A DNA stretch of 64,000 bases from Bog-473 sp963809825 (lineage in GTDB: Bacteria; Actinomycetota; Acidimicrobiia; Acidimicrobiales; RAAP-2): positions 496,001-560,000 of the forward strand of contig CAWELJ010000004.1 of NCBI GenBank assembly GCA_963809825.1, read 5' to 3'. The notes beneath the pieces are model-generated. The model was not told the origin of the DNA, ran no database searches, and saw only the letters and a list, made by a program, of their open reading frames with translations. The position numbers and the translations under genes are program-made. Shown here piece after piece: positions 41,624 to 50,182 of this stretch. Position 1 is the stretch's first letter. The number at the start of each line of letters is the position of its first letter.

Positions 41624-42855
41624 GCCAGGTCGAGGCCGAGCATCCGGATCGCGTTGCCGCGCATGATCCGGTACACCTCCTCGTCGGAGAGACCCTGCAC
41701 CATGTGCTCGGCGACCGCCCTCGTGTCGGGCCACGTCGAGTCGGTGTGGGGGTAGTCGGTCTCGAACGTGATGCGGTCGGCGCCGATGACCCCGAGCGAG
41801 TCGAGGCCGTGCTGGTCGCGGAAGAAGCAGCCGTAGACCTGGCGGTGGAAGTAGGTGGAGGGGGGCTCGGGGACGATGTCCTTGACGCCACCCCAGGCCC
41901 GGTGCTCGCGCCACACGTCGTCGGCCCGCTCGAGGATGTAGGGCAGCCAGCCGATCTGCCCTTCCGAGTAGGCGAGGATCAGGCGCGGGAAGCGGACGAG
42001 CACACCCGAGAACAAGAAGTCGGTGAGCGAGGCCATGGCGTTGCCGAAACTGAGGGTGGCCGCCACGGCCACGGGGGCGTCCGCCGAGGTGGCCGGCATC
42101 TTCGACGAGGAACCGATGTGCATGCACACCACGGTCCCCGTCTCCTCGCAGGCGGCGAAGAAGGGGTCCCAGGAGCCCCCGTGGATGCTCGGCAGGCCGA
42201 GGTGCGGCGGGATCTCGCTGAAGCACACGGCGCGCACGCCGCGTGCTGCGTTGCGCCGGACCTCGGCGGCGGCCTTGGCCGCGTCCCACAGCGGGATCAG
42301 GCAGAGCGGGAGCAGCCGGCCACCGCTGTCGCCGCACCATTCCTCGACCATGAAGTCGTTGTAGGCGACGACGCAGGCCTCGGCAAGCTCGCGGTCCTTG
42401 GCCTCGAGGAAGGTCTGGCCGCAGAAGCGGGGGAAGGACGGGAAGCACAGGGAGGCCTCGACCCAGTTCGCCTCGTTGTCCGCGATCCGGGCGGCGGGCT
42501 CGTAGCAGCCCGGGCGCATCTCGTCGTAGGTGATGGGCGACATCGTCATGTCGTCGCGGTCGAAGCCCACCGCGGCCACGTGCCGCTTGTTGATGTAGAC
42601 GAGGTTCTCGTAGACCCAGCAGTCGGCCTGGGGCCCGTCGGGGTCGAAGCTCTGCCGATAGGTGCCGCCGCCGATGTGCTCCATCTCACCGATGCCGCGC
42701 CGCTCGACGTGCGGCCCGCGCTCGCGGTAGCGGGCCGGCAGCCAGGTCTCCCAGAGGTGCGCGGGCTCGACGATGTGATCGTCGACGCTGATGATCCTCG
42801 GCAGCGCGGTGGTGCTCCCGAGCCGCGGGGTGGTGTCGTCCTTCAGGTCGGTCAT
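41620..42855 (-). CDS. Amidohydrolase-2 family metal-dependent hydrolase
   Basis: A 411-residue TIM-barrel protein of the ACMSD/amidohydrolase-2 type. IISVDDHIVEP gives the D-x-H metal site near residue 25, CMHIGSSSKMP carries the middle His, and FETDYPHTDSTWP the late Asp. Members decarboxylate or hydrolyse aromatic and cyclic acids. ATG 42855 overlaps the LLM gene stop (ATGA) and its own stop overlaps the CoA-transferase start. The operon context fits catabolism of a ring compound. Confidence 0.85.
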   Translation of the reverse strand: MTDLKDDTTPRLGSTTALPRIISVDDHIVEPAHLWETWLPARYRERGPHVERRGIGEMEHIGGGTYRQSFDPDGPQADCWVYENLVYINKRHVAAVGFDRDDMTMSPITYDEMRPGCYEPAARIADNEANWVEASLCFPSFPRFCGQTFLEAKDRELAEACVVAYNDFMVEEWCGDSGGRLLPLCLIPLWDAAKAAAEVRRNAARGVRAVCFSEIPPHLGLPSIHGGSWDPFFAACEETGTVVCMHIGSSSKMPATSADAPVAVAATLSFGNAMASLTDFLFSGVLVRFPRLILAYSEGQIGWLPYILERADDVWREHRAWGGVKDIVPEPPSTYFHRQVYGCFFRDQHGLDSLGVIGADRITFETDYPHTDSTWPDTRAVAEHMVQGLSDEEVYRIMRGNAIRMLGLDLA

Positions 42856-43712
42856 GGTTGCTCCAGTGTGGCCGCGAACCCGACCAGCGGGGCCAGCGAC
42901 TCCAGCTCGGCCCGGACCGACGCCACGTCGCCGGCCCGGACGCGCAGCACCACCTCGGTCACGCCGAGGCCGGCGTAGTGCTCGAGCTTCTCCCGGCCCG
43001 CCAACGTCCCGAAAGGGACGACGCTGAGCCGGGACGGGTCCCGGCCCGCCGCAGCGGCCAGCGTGCGCAGGCGCGGCAGGGCCGCGCGCAGCCCGCGGCC
43101 GCCGATGGGGATCCAGCCGTCGGCGCAGGCCGCCACGGCCGAGAGCACGGCGTCGTTGGCCCCGCCGCCGACGAGGACCCGCACCCGTGGCTGCTGCACG
43201 GGCTTGGGCCAGGACCAGGTGGCGTCGAAGTCCACGAACTCGCCGTGGTACTCGGCCTGCTCCTGGGACCAGATCGCCTGCATGGCCGCCAGGTGCTCGC
43301 GCACGACATCGTGGCGGCGCGCGAAGTCCACGCCGTGGTCCTCGGCCTCGGCCCGGTTCCACCCGAAGCCGACGCCGAGGGTGACGCGGCCCCCCGAGAG
43401 GTGGTCGAGCGTCGCCACCTGCTTGGCCAGGACGATCGGGTCGTGCTGGGCGGCCAGGAGGATGCCGGTCCCGAGGCCGATGCGGGTCGTGACCGCGGCG
43501 GCGGTCGCCAGCGCCACCAGCGGGTCGAGACAGCGCTTGTAGTCGTCGAGGCGTACCCCCTCGACGAGCGCCGGCGGGATGTCCTCGCGCACCGGCAGGT
43601 GGGTGTGCTCGGGCAGCCAGAGCGAGTCGAACCCGAGCTCCTCCACCGCGACGGCCAGGACGGCCGGCGCGAGGTCGCGGTCGGTCAGGGCGGCGGTGAT
43701 GCCCAGGCGCAC
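42852..43712 (-). CDS. LLM-class F420-dependent oxidoreductase
   Basis: A 286-residue luciferase-like monooxygenase-fold enzyme. It starts RLGITAALTDRDLAPAVLA and shows SLWLPEHTHLP, TRIGLGTGILLAAQHDP, LDHLSGGRVTLGVGFGWN and VGGGANDAVLSAVA, the pattern of F420-dependent actinobacterial LLM enzymes. It likely uses reduced F420 or FMN to oxidise or reduce a CoA-linked or free intermediate. GTG 43712 lies 2 bp after the enoyl-CoA hydratase stop; ATGA overlap with the next gene. Confidence 0.85.
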   Translation of the reverse strand: MRLGITAALTDRDLAPAVLAVAVEELGFDSLWLPEHTHLPVREDIPPALVEGVRLDDYKRCLDPLVALATAAAVTTRIGLGTGILLAAQHDPIVLAKQVATLDHLSGGRVTLGVGFGWNRAEAEDHGVDFARRHDVVREHLAAMQAIWSQEQAEYHGEFVDFDATWSWPKPVQQPRVRVLVGGGANDAVLSAVAACADGWIPIGGRGLRAALPRLRTLAAAAGRDPSRLSVVPFGTLAGREKLEHYAGLGVTEVVLRVRAGDVASVRAELESLAPLVGFAATLEQP

Positions 43713-43714
43713 GG

Positions 43715-44485
43715 TCAGGTCCCGGGCGGGGCCTTGGCCGCGAACTCGGCCAGGGTGCCGCCGCCGACGGCGGCGCCCAGCAGCGCGGCGTACGCGGCCT
43801 GCTCCCGCCGGTTGGCCTCCTGCACTGCGTCGCGGTGGGCGGCCCGCATGAGCGTGGTGATGGCGCGGGTGGCGGCGCGGGGGTGGGCGGCGACACGCGC
43901 GGCCAGGGCGACCGTCTCGGCCAGCACCGTGCCCGCCGGGCACACCTCGAGGGCGAGGCCGAGCCCGACGAGCTCCTCCGCCGCCACCCAGTCGGACGTG
44001 AGCAGGACCCGGGCCGCCTGTTGCCAGCCCATGGCGGCGGGGAACAGCAGGCTGCTCGCCGCCTCGGCGGGCACGCCCAGCTCGGCGAAGGGCACCCGCA
44101 GCCGCGCCCCGGCGTCGACCAGGACCAGGTCGCAATGGGCCAGCAGCGTGAAGCCGAGGCCGACGGCCACGCCGTTGACCGCGGCGAGGAGGGGGACCGA
44201 GATGTCACAGAGGCAGTCGAGCAGGCCCATGAAACCCTGCCCGGCTCCCTCCACCGCGGTGCCGGTGGCGATGGCCGCCATTTCGGCCAGGTCCTGGCCC
44301 GACGTGAAGGCGGTGCCGCGGCCGGTCACGACCACGGCGCCGACCGCCTCGTCCGCGTCGGCGGCGCGCAGCGCGGCGGTGACCTCGTGGTACATCGCGG
44401 TGTCGAAGGCGTTGCGCACGTCGGGCCGGTTGAAGGCGACGACCCGGACGCCGGACGCGGCGTCCTCCGTCTCGACCCGGCTCAC
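43715..44485 (-). CDS. Enoyl-CoA hydratase/isomerase family protein
   Basis: A 256-residue crotonase. Family features are VVAFNRPDVRNAFDTAMYHE, oxyanion loop GRGTAFTSGQDLAEM and second oxyanion segment PLLAAVNGVAVGLGFTLLAHCDL. Instead of the usual PEI-x-LG segment it has VPFAELGVPAEAASSLLFP, so hydration versus isomerisation cannot be decided. GTG 44485; the CMD gene stops 50 bp upstream. It belongs to the same leftward catabolic operon. Confidence 0.88.
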   Translation of the reverse strand: MSRVETEDAASGVRVVAFNRPDVRNAFDTAMYHEVTAALRAADADEAVGAVVVTGRGTAFTSGQDLAEMAAIATGTAVEGAGQGFMGLLDCLCDISVPLLAAVNGVAVGLGFTLLAHCDLVLVDAGARLRVPFAELGVPAEAASSLLFPAAMGWQQAARVLLTSDWVAAEELVGLGLALEVCPAGTVLAETVALAARVAAHPRAATRAITTLMRAAHRDAVQEANRREQAAYAALLGAAVGGGTLAEFAAKAPPGT

Positions 44486-44534
44486 GGCCGCAGGACCGGA
44501 CGACCGGCGTCGTGGGCCGCGCCCACCGGCGCCC

Positions 44535-44933
44535 TCAGCCCTCTGCCTCGCCGGCCACTGCGGCCCGCCGCCGGATGACCTTCTCCGCCCGCGCGTTGAG
44601 CTCGGTGGAGAGCGGCCAGCCGATGTAGTGGGTGAGGTGGACGACGACCTCGCGCACCTGGTCGGGCGTCAGCTCGTCGCGCTCGAGCGCCGCGTCGAAC
44701 TGGATCTCGAGCAGGTCGCTCTTGTCGAGCGCGGCCAGCACGCCGATGGTGAGGAGGCGCCGCTGACGCAGGTCGATCTCGTCGCTCGTCCACACCGAGC
44801 CGAAGAGGTGATCGACCGTCATGGCCGCATAGCGGCCCGGGAGGGTGTCGGGATCGACGGAGAAGCCGTACACCTCCCGCATCTTGGCGATGCCCGCAGC
44901 GCGCCGGTCCTGCGGCTGTCCCGCCGGGCTCAC
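44535..44933 (-). CDS. Carboxymuconolactone decarboxylase (CMD/AhpD-like) family protein
   Basis: A 132-residue helical protein with the CMD fold (LRQRRLLTIGVLAALDKSDLLE, shown in part: RQRRLLTIGVLAALDK; VREVVVHLTHYIGWPLSTEL). The redox CXXC of AhpD is absent, so it belongs to the gamma-carboxymuconolactone decarboxylase-like branch. GTG 44933 follows GGGAG at 8 nt, while GTG 44948 lacks one. It is the first gene of the leftward operon proper. Confidence 0.82.
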   Translation of the reverse strand: MSPAGQPQDRRAAGIAKMREVYGFSVDPDTLPGRYAAMTVDHLFGSVWTSDEIDLRQRRLLTIGVLAALDKSDLLEIQFDAALERDELTPDQVREVVVHLTHYIGWPLSTELNARAEKVIRRRAAVAGEAEG

Positions 44934-45014
44934 GCCGCCGGCTCCCACTTCGAAGCGATCACGACCGACCTCCCTTTCCGGGGCCCGACCCTACCGAGGC
45001 CGGGCGCGGGTGCA

Positions 45015-45905
45015 TCACTCCGGCTCGTCGCCGAAGCCGAAGATGCGGTCACAGCGCCGCTCGGTCAGCTCGGCCAGCGGGAGGGCGACGCCGAGCTGGC
45101 CCCCGAGGGCGAGGATCGTCGTGAGGTCCTTGTGGGCCACGTCCGAACCGGCGCGCATGGCGTCGAGCAGCCCGCGGTCGGTGTCGGCGGGCCAGGGCTG
45201 CGCGGTCGTCCGGAACATCAGGCGGGAGGCGCCGCCGATCCGCTTGTCGCTCTCCCTGGTCGCCTCGCCGAGCTTCACCAGGTCGATGCCGGCCGCCTCG
45301 GCCAGCTCCTGGGCCTCGAACGCGGCCAGCCAGGAGCCGTACGTGATGAGGTTGCGGGCGAGCTTGGCGGCGAGTCCCGCCCCGGGCGGCCCCATGTGCA
45401 GCACGAGGCAGCTGATCACGTCGAGGACGGGGCGCACCCGGTCCACCTCCTCGGCGGAGCCGCCGATCATGCACACCAGGTCGCCGCTGGCCGCCGCGTC
45501 CGGACCCCCGCTCACACCGCAGTCGACCACCGCGACCCCGTGCGGCGCGCCCTCGGCGCGCAACTCGAGCACCGTCGTCGTGGGGATCGTGCTGACGATG
45601 ACGACCGTGGTGCCCGGCGCCGCGCCGGTGAACACGCCGTCGGGACCCTGGAGCACCGCGCGCACCTGCTCGTCGTTGAACACCGACACGAGGACGACGT
45701 CGCTCCGGGCGGCGAGCGCCGCCGGTGTCGCCGCCACGTGGGCCCCCTCCCGGAACGGCGCGGTGGCCTCCTCCCGGACGTCGCACACCGCCACCGTGAC
45801 CCCGGCCCCCACGAGGGAGGACGCCAGGCCGCGCCCGATGTCCCCGAGCCCGATGACGCCGGCCTTCGGCCCGGGCCCCGATCCGCCCTGCTCGCTCTGC
45901 GCCAA
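45015..45905 (-). CDS. Beta-hydroxyacid dehydrogenase (3-hydroxyisobutyrate dehydrogenase family)
   Basis: A 296-residue NAD(P)-linked oxidoreductase. The N-terminal Rossmann site is AGVIGLGDIGRGLASSLVGAG, shown as GVIGLGDIGRGLASSLVG. The substrate motif CGVSGGPDAAASGDL and the catalytic Lys region GAGLAAKLARNLIT match the family (usually K-x2-N-N). Start is probably TTG 45905, with GGGGAGG 10 nt before it; no ATG/GTG fits near the Rossmann start. It is leftward and 81 bp upstream of the CMD gene, and diverges from the tetR operon. Confidence 0.88.
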   Translation of the reverse strand: MAQSEQGGSGPGPKAGVIGLGDIGRGLASSLVGAGVTVAVCDVREEATAPFREGAHVAATPAALAARSDVVLVSVFNDEQVRAVLQGPDGVFTGAAPGTTVVIVSTIPTTTVLELRAEGAPHGVAVVDCGVSGGPDAAASGDLVCMIGGSAEEVDRVRPVLDVISCLVLHMGPPGAGLAAKLARNLITYGSWLAAFEAQELAEAAGIDLVKLGEATRESDKRIGGASRLMFRTTAQPWPADTDRGLLDAMRAGSDVAHKDLTTILALGGQLGVALPLAELTERRCDRIFGFGDEPE

Positions 45906-45970
45906 TTTCGCCCAACCTCCCCGGTCGTCGCGCCCAGGACCGCCGGGGCCCTAGATCTGGACAAGTGTCT

Positions 45971-45982
45971 AGACTATAGTCT
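45971..45982. promoter_or_regulatory. Palindromic operator between dehydrogenase and tetR operons
   Basis: AGACTATAGTCT is a perfect 12-bp inverted repeat, flanked by GACAAGTGTCT, in the 127-bp divergent gap. The position suits an operator for the TetR protein encoded next, controlling both directions. A 15-codon ORF starting at ATG 45989 ends on the tetR start codon (TGA overlapping GTG 46033) and may be a leader peptide or chance. Confidence 0.55.
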
Positions 45983-46032
45983 GAACCTATGACCGACCGC
46001 AACGGCCCGCCGGTGCCCCCACCGGCGCCGGC

Positions 46033-46638
46033 GTGAGCGTGTTCGACCCCTCCGCGCCGGCGCCCGCCGAGCTCCGGGAGCAGCCGGGCCGGCGCCTCCT
46101 GTCCGAGCGCCAGGCCGAGGTCATGGAGCGCCTGGTGACCGCGGCGGCCCAGGAGGCCGAGGAGCGGCCCTACGCCGAGATCTCTGTGCGCAGCATCGCC
46201 AAGCGCGCCGGCGTGGCGCCGGCCACCGCGTACACCTACTTCTCGGGCAAGGACCACCTGCTCGCCGAGGTGCTGTGGCGCCGCATGCAGTCGTCGCCGC
46301 ATCTCGTCGACCTCAGCCTGCCCCTGCCCGAGCGCGTGGCCGACACCGCCCGCACCATGGGGTTCGCGTCCATGGGGCCGGCCGCCGTGGCCGCCTGCAC
46401 GACGGCGCTGCTGGGCGACGGCCCCGACGTGAAGCACGTGCGGGCGCGCATGGGCGCCGAGATCGGCCGCCGCCTCGCCGCCGCGCTGGGCGGCGGCGCC
46501 GAAGGGAGCGTCCTGGGCGTGCTCGTGGTGACCTACACCGGGGCACTCCTCAGCGCGGGCATGGGCCACCTGCCCTTCGACGCGGTGCCGGCTCTGATGG
46601 GGGACGCCACCGCGCTCATGACGGGCGCGGCGCGGTGA
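46033..46638 (+). CDS. TetR-family transcriptional regulator
   Basis: A 201-residue repressor: N-terminal HTH (YAEISVRSIAKRAGVAPATAYTYFSGKDHLLAEVL, of which IAKRAGVAPATAYTYF is the core), then a helical ligand domain rich in Ala. GTG 46033 overlaps the stop of a 15-codon reading frame and has no good ribosome-binding site, which may mean coupled translation. It is the first gene of the P450/CYP51 operon, like TetR genes at mycobacterial cyp51 loci, and overlaps the next gene by 4 bp (GTGA). A lipid or steroid ligand is possible. Confidence 0.9.
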   Translation: MSVFDPSAPAPAELREQPGRRLLSERQAEVMERLVTAAAQEAEERPYAEISVRSIAKRAGVAPATAYTYFSGKDHLLAEVLWRRMQSSPHLVDLSLPLPERVADTARTMGFASMGPAAVAACTTALLGDGPDVKHVRARMGAEIGRRLAAALGGGAEGSVLGVLVVTYTGALLSAGMGHLPFDAVPALMGDATALMTGAAR

Positions 46639-47831
46639 CCACCCTGGCGCCGTTGGCGTACAGCCCCTACGACTACGCCATCCACGAGGACCCGTACCCG
46701 ACCTACGCCCGCCTGCGGGTCGAGGCGCCGGTCTTCTACAACGAGGAGCTCGACTTCTTCGCCTACTCGCGCCACGCCGACGTCCTGGCCGCCTTCCGCG
46801 ACGTCGACCGCTACTCGAACGCCTACGGGGTGAGCCTCGACCCGGCCGCCTACGGGCCGGACGCCCACCGCGCCATGTCGTTCCTCGCCATGGACCCGCC
46901 GCGGCACACCCGGATGCGCTCCATCGTGGGCAAGAGCTTCACGCCGCGCCGGGTGGCGGAGATGGAGGCGCGGATCAGGGAGCTGGCCGTGGCCCACCTC
47001 GACGCCGCCCTCGAGGCGGGCACGTTCGACTTCATCGGCGACTTCGCGGGGCGGCTCCCCATGGACGTGATCTCCGACCTGGTCGGCGTGCCCCCGTCGG
47101 ACCGGGCGGAGGTGCGCCGCCTGGCCGACCTCCTGGTGCACCGCGAGGAGGGCATGAACGACATCCCCCCGGAGGGCCTCGAGGCGGCGCTCACGCTGGC
47201 CGGCTACTACGCCGAGATGGTCGCCGACCGCCGGCGGCACCGACGCCACGACCTCACCGCGTCGCTGCTCGAGGCCGAGATCGAGGGCGACCGCCTGAGC
47301 GACGACGAGGTCATCTCGTTCCTCTTCCTCCTCGTGGTGGCCGGGAACGAGACGACCACCAAGCTGCTCGGCAACGCCTGGTACTGGGGCTGGCGCCATC
47401 CCGAGCAGCTGGCCAAGCCGATGGGCGACCCGGCGCGGGTGCCCGACTGGGTGGAGGAGACGCTGCGCTACGACACGTCCACCCAGATGATCCTGCGCGT
47501 CACCCGCCAACCGGTCACCGTGCAGGGCGTCGACATCGACGCCGGCCGCCGCGTCCTGCTCCTGATCGGATCGGCCAACCGCGACGCCGCCGCCTTCCCC
47601 GATCCCGAGGCGTACGACCTCGATCGCAACACGCAGAACCTGATCAGCTTCGGCGGTGGCCGTCACTTCTGCATGGGCGCCGCACTGGCGCGCCTCGAGG
47701 CCCGCGTCGCCCTGACCGAGGCGCTGGCGCGGATCAGGGCCTACGACGTCGACGAGGCGGGCCTGCAGCGGGTGCACTCCATCAACGTGCGCGGGCTCGC
47801 CACGCTGCCGACCACGGTCACGCCGCGCTGA
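46635..47831 (+). CDS. Cytochrome P450 (CYP123/CYP125-like bacterial class)
   Basis: A 398-residue soluble P450 monooxygenase. I-helix motif VVAGNETTTKLL, K-helix E-x-x-R in EETLRYD, and heme loop FGGGRHFCMGAALARLE with thiolate Cys346. Length is typical for bacterial P450s. Electrons probably come from the 3Fe-4S ferredoxin encoded in the same operon. In M. tuberculosis the gene at the equivalent place is cyp123; the substrate is unknown. Stop and start with the following SDR share one base (TGATG). Confidence 0.92.
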   Translation: MTTLAPLAYSPYDYAIHEDPYPTYARLRVEAPVFYNEELDFFAYSRHADVLAAFRDVDRYSNAYGVSLDPAAYGPDAHRAMSFLAMDPPRHTRMRSIVGKSFTPRRVAEMEARIRELAVAHLDAALEAGTFDFIGDFAGRLPMDVISDLVGVPPSDRAEVRRLADLLVHREEGMNDIPPEGLEAALTLAGYYAEMVADRRRHRRHDLTASLLEAEIEGDRLSDDEVISFLFLLVVAGNETTTKLLGNAWYWGWRHPEQLAKPMGDPARVPDWVEETLRYDTSTQMILRVTRQPVTVQGVDIDAGRRVLLLIGSANRDAAAFPDPEAYDLDRNTQNLISFGGGRHFCMGAALARLEARVALTEALARIRAYDVDEAGLQRVHSINVRGLATLPTTVTPR

Positions 47832-48619
47832 TGCCGCGCTTCGACCCCCAGCCCGAACGCCGGCCGGCGGTGGTGACCGGCGCCTCGTCGGGCATCGGCG
47901 CCGAGACGGCGCGGGCGCTGGCCCGGGCGGGCCACCCCGTCGTGCTCGGGGCCAGGCGCGCCAAGGTCTGCGAGGAGATCGTCGAGGAGATCAGGGCCGA
48001 GGGCGGCGAGGCGGCGGCCTTCGAGCTCGATCTGGGCGATCCCGCCACGCTGGGACCGTTCGTCGAGCGGGCCGAGGCGGCGTTCGGGCCGGTGGAGGTC
48101 CTCGTGTCCAATGCGGCGCGGATCCAACCGGGCTCCGCCCTCGAGACGACACCGGAGGACTTCGAGGCCGTGCTGCGCGTCAACGCGGGCGGGGCCCACC
48201 GGCTCGTGCGGGCGTTCGGCGCCGGCATGGTGGCGCGCCAGCGCGGCGACCTGATCTTCGTCACCTCCGACGTGGTGGCGCACCCGCGGCCGCGCATGGC
48301 CGCCTACGTGGCGTCGAAGTGGGCGCTCGAGGGGTTCGTGACGGCGCTGCAGATGGAGCTGGAGGGGACGGGCGTGCGCGCCGTGATCGTGCGGCCCGGC
48401 CCCACACAGACCGCCATGGGCATGGACTGGGACCCGGATGTGACCGCCGAGGTGATCACCGAGTGGGCGCGCTGGGGTCTGGCTCGGCACTCGGCGTTCC
48501 TGCGCCCCGAGGGCGTCGCGCTGGCCATCGCACACGCCGTCGCCGCACCGCGGGGGACGCATCTCAGCATCGTCGACGTCCAGCCCGAAGCACCGCTGAG
48601 CCAGGAGGGAGCACCGTGA
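47831..48619 (+). CDS. Short-chain dehydrogenase/reductase
   Basis: A 262-residue SDR. Cofactor loop TGASSGIGAETARALA, VLVSNAARIQPG (NAG-like motif), catalytic Ser in FVTSDVV, and Y-x3-K in AAYVASKWALEG. It oxidises or reduces a hydroxyl/ketone, perhaps on a sterol or lipid handled by the flanking P450s. It overlaps P450 upstream by 1 bp and CYP51 downstream by 4 bp, so the three are translationally coupled. Confidence 0.92.
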   Translation: MPRFDPQPERRPAVVTGASSGIGAETARALARAGHPVVLGARRAKVCEEIVEEIRAEGGEAAAFELDLGDPATLGPFVERAEAAFGPVEVLVSNAARIQPGSALETTPEDFEAVLRVNAGGAHRLVRAFGAGMVARQRGDLIFVTSDVVAHPRPRMAAYVASKWALEGFVTALQMELEGTGVRAVIVRPGPTQTAMGMDWDPDVTAEVITEWARWGLARHSAFLRPEGVALAIAHAVAAPRGTHLSIVDVQPEAPLSQEGAP

Positions 48620-49989
48620 CCACCACGACCGAGCTTCGAGAGCCGCCGCGGGTGTCGGGGGGCACCGGGGAGAACGCCCACCTCGACGAGCTGCGCACCG
48701 ACCCGATCGCGCTCATGGCGCGGGTGCGCGCCGAGTGCGGCGACGTGGGGGAGTTCACCATCGGTGAGCGCGACGTCGTGCTGCTCACGGGCGCGGACGC
48801 CAACGAGTTCTACTTCCGGGCCCCCGAGGAGCAGCTCGACCAGGCCGAGGCCTACCCGTTCATGACGCCGATCTTCGGGAAGGGCGTCGTCTTCGACGCG
48901 CCGCCCGAGCGCCGGCGCGAGATGCTGCACAACCAGGCCCTGCGGGACAAGTTCATGCGCGGCCATGCGGCCACGATCGCGGCGGAGGTCGAGCAGATGG
49001 TGGCGGCCTGGGGCGACGAGGGCGAGATCGACCTGCTCGAGTGGTTCGCCGAGCTCACCATCTACACCTCGTCGGCCTGCCTGATCGGCACGCGGTTCCG
49101 GCGCGAGCTCGACGGGCGCTTCGCACAGCTCTACCACGACCTCGAGCGCGGGACGGACCCGATCGCCTACGTGGACCCGTACGCGGACATTGAGAGCTTC
49201 CGGCGCCGCGACGCCGCCCGGGTCGCCCTGGTGGAGCTCGTGTCGGGCATCATGGACCGCCGCGCCGCGGGCCCCCCGCCCGCCGAGGGGGAGTCGGACC
49301 TGCTCGACGTGCTCATGTCCATCCGCGAGGAGGACGGCTCGCTGCGCTTCAGCGCCGACACGGTCACCGGCATGTTCATCTCCATGATGTTCGCCGGCCA
49401 CCACACCACCTCGGGGACGGCGGCGTGGACGCTCATCGAGCTGCTACGCCACCCCGAGGAGCTGGCGGCGGTGACGGCAGAGCTCGACGAGCTGTACCGG
49501 GACGGCTCGGAGGTGAGCTTCCAGGCGCTGCGCGAGATCCCCCGCCTGGAATCGTCGATCAAGGAGGCGCTGCGCCTCCACCCGCCGCTCATCCTGCTGC
49601 TCCGGATGGCGATGGAGGACCTCGCCTACGGCGACTACCGCATCGCCGAGGGCAAGTTCGTGGCCGCCAGCCCGGCCGTCTCCAACCGCATCCCGGAGGA
49701 CTTCCCCGACCCCGACGCCTTCGTGCCGGGCCGCTACCTCGAGCCGCGCGAAGAGGACCGGGCCAACCCGTGGACGTGGATCCCGTTCGGGGCGGGCCGG
49801 CACCGCTGCGTCGGCGCCGCCTTCGCCATGATGCAGCTGAAGGCGATCTTCTCGGTGCTGCTCGAGGGGTGGGAGTTCGAGGCGGCGCAGCCGCTCGAGA
49901 GCTACCGCAACGACCACTCCAAGATGGTCGTCCAGCTGGAGCAGCCCTGCCGGGTGCGCTACCGGCGCCGGAAGGGCGCACCGGCATGA
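48616..49989 (+). CDS. cyp51: CYP51 sterol 14-alpha-demethylase family P450
   Basis: A 457-residue P450 very close to mycobacterial CYP51. The I-helix MFAGHHTTSGTAAWTLIELL, ALREIPRLESSIKEALRLHPPL (shown as ESSIKEALRLHPPL), FVAASPAVSNRIPEDFPDP, heme loop FGAGRHRCVGAAFA with Cys398, and the C-terminal ESYRNDHSKMVVQLEQP all match. CYP51 removes the 14-alpha-methyl group of sterols. No other sterol gene is in the window, so the natural substrate here is unclear. GTG start overlapping the SDR stop; ferredoxin overlaps its end. Confidence 0.93.
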   Translation: MTTTTELREPPRVSGGTGENAHLDELRTDPIALMARVRAECGDVGEFTIGERDVVLLTGADANEFYFRAPEEQLDQAEAYPFMTPIFGKGVVFDAPPERRREMLHNQALRDKFMRGHAATIAAEVEQMVAAWGDEGEIDLLEWFAELTIYTSSACLIGTRFRRELDGRFAQLYHDLERGTDPIAYVDPYADIESFRRRDAARVALVELVSGIMDRRAAGPPPAEGESDLLDVLMSIREEDGSLRFSADTVTGMFISMMFAGHHTTSGTAAWTLIELLRHPEELAAVTAELDELYRDGSEVSFQALREIPRLESSIKEALRLHPPLILLLRMAMEDLAYGDYRIAEGKFVAASPAVSNRIPEDFPDPDAFVPGRYLEPREEDRANPWTWIPFGAGRHRCVGAAFAMMQLKAIFSVLLEGWEFEAAQPLESYRNDHSKMVVQLEQPCRVRYRRRKGAPA

Positions 49990-50180
49990 GGATCGTGGTG
50001 GACCGCGACCTGTGCCAGGGGCACGCCGCCTGCGAGGGCGAGGCGCCCGAGGTCTTCTCGGTGTCCAAGCAGGGTGAGCTCACCATCGTGGTGCCCGAGC
50101 CGCCCGAGGAGCTGCGCGCCGCCGTCGAGCTGGCCGTGAAGTACTGCCCCACCCATGCTTTGTCGATAGAGGAGGACTGA
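49986..50180 (+). CDS. [3Fe-4S] ferredoxin
   Basis: A 64-residue ferredoxin with ligands Cys10, Cys16 and Cys54 (C-x2-H-x2-C ... CP). His13 replaces the second cysteine, as in the ferredoxin beside M. tuberculosis cyp51 (Rv0763c). It supplies electrons to one or both P450s. ATGA overlap with cyp51; stop 2 bp before the next gene. Confidence 0.94.
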   Translation: MRIVVDRDLCQGHAACEGEAPEVFSVSKQGELTIVVPEPPEELRAAVELAVKYCPTHALSIEED

Positions 50181-50182
50181 CG

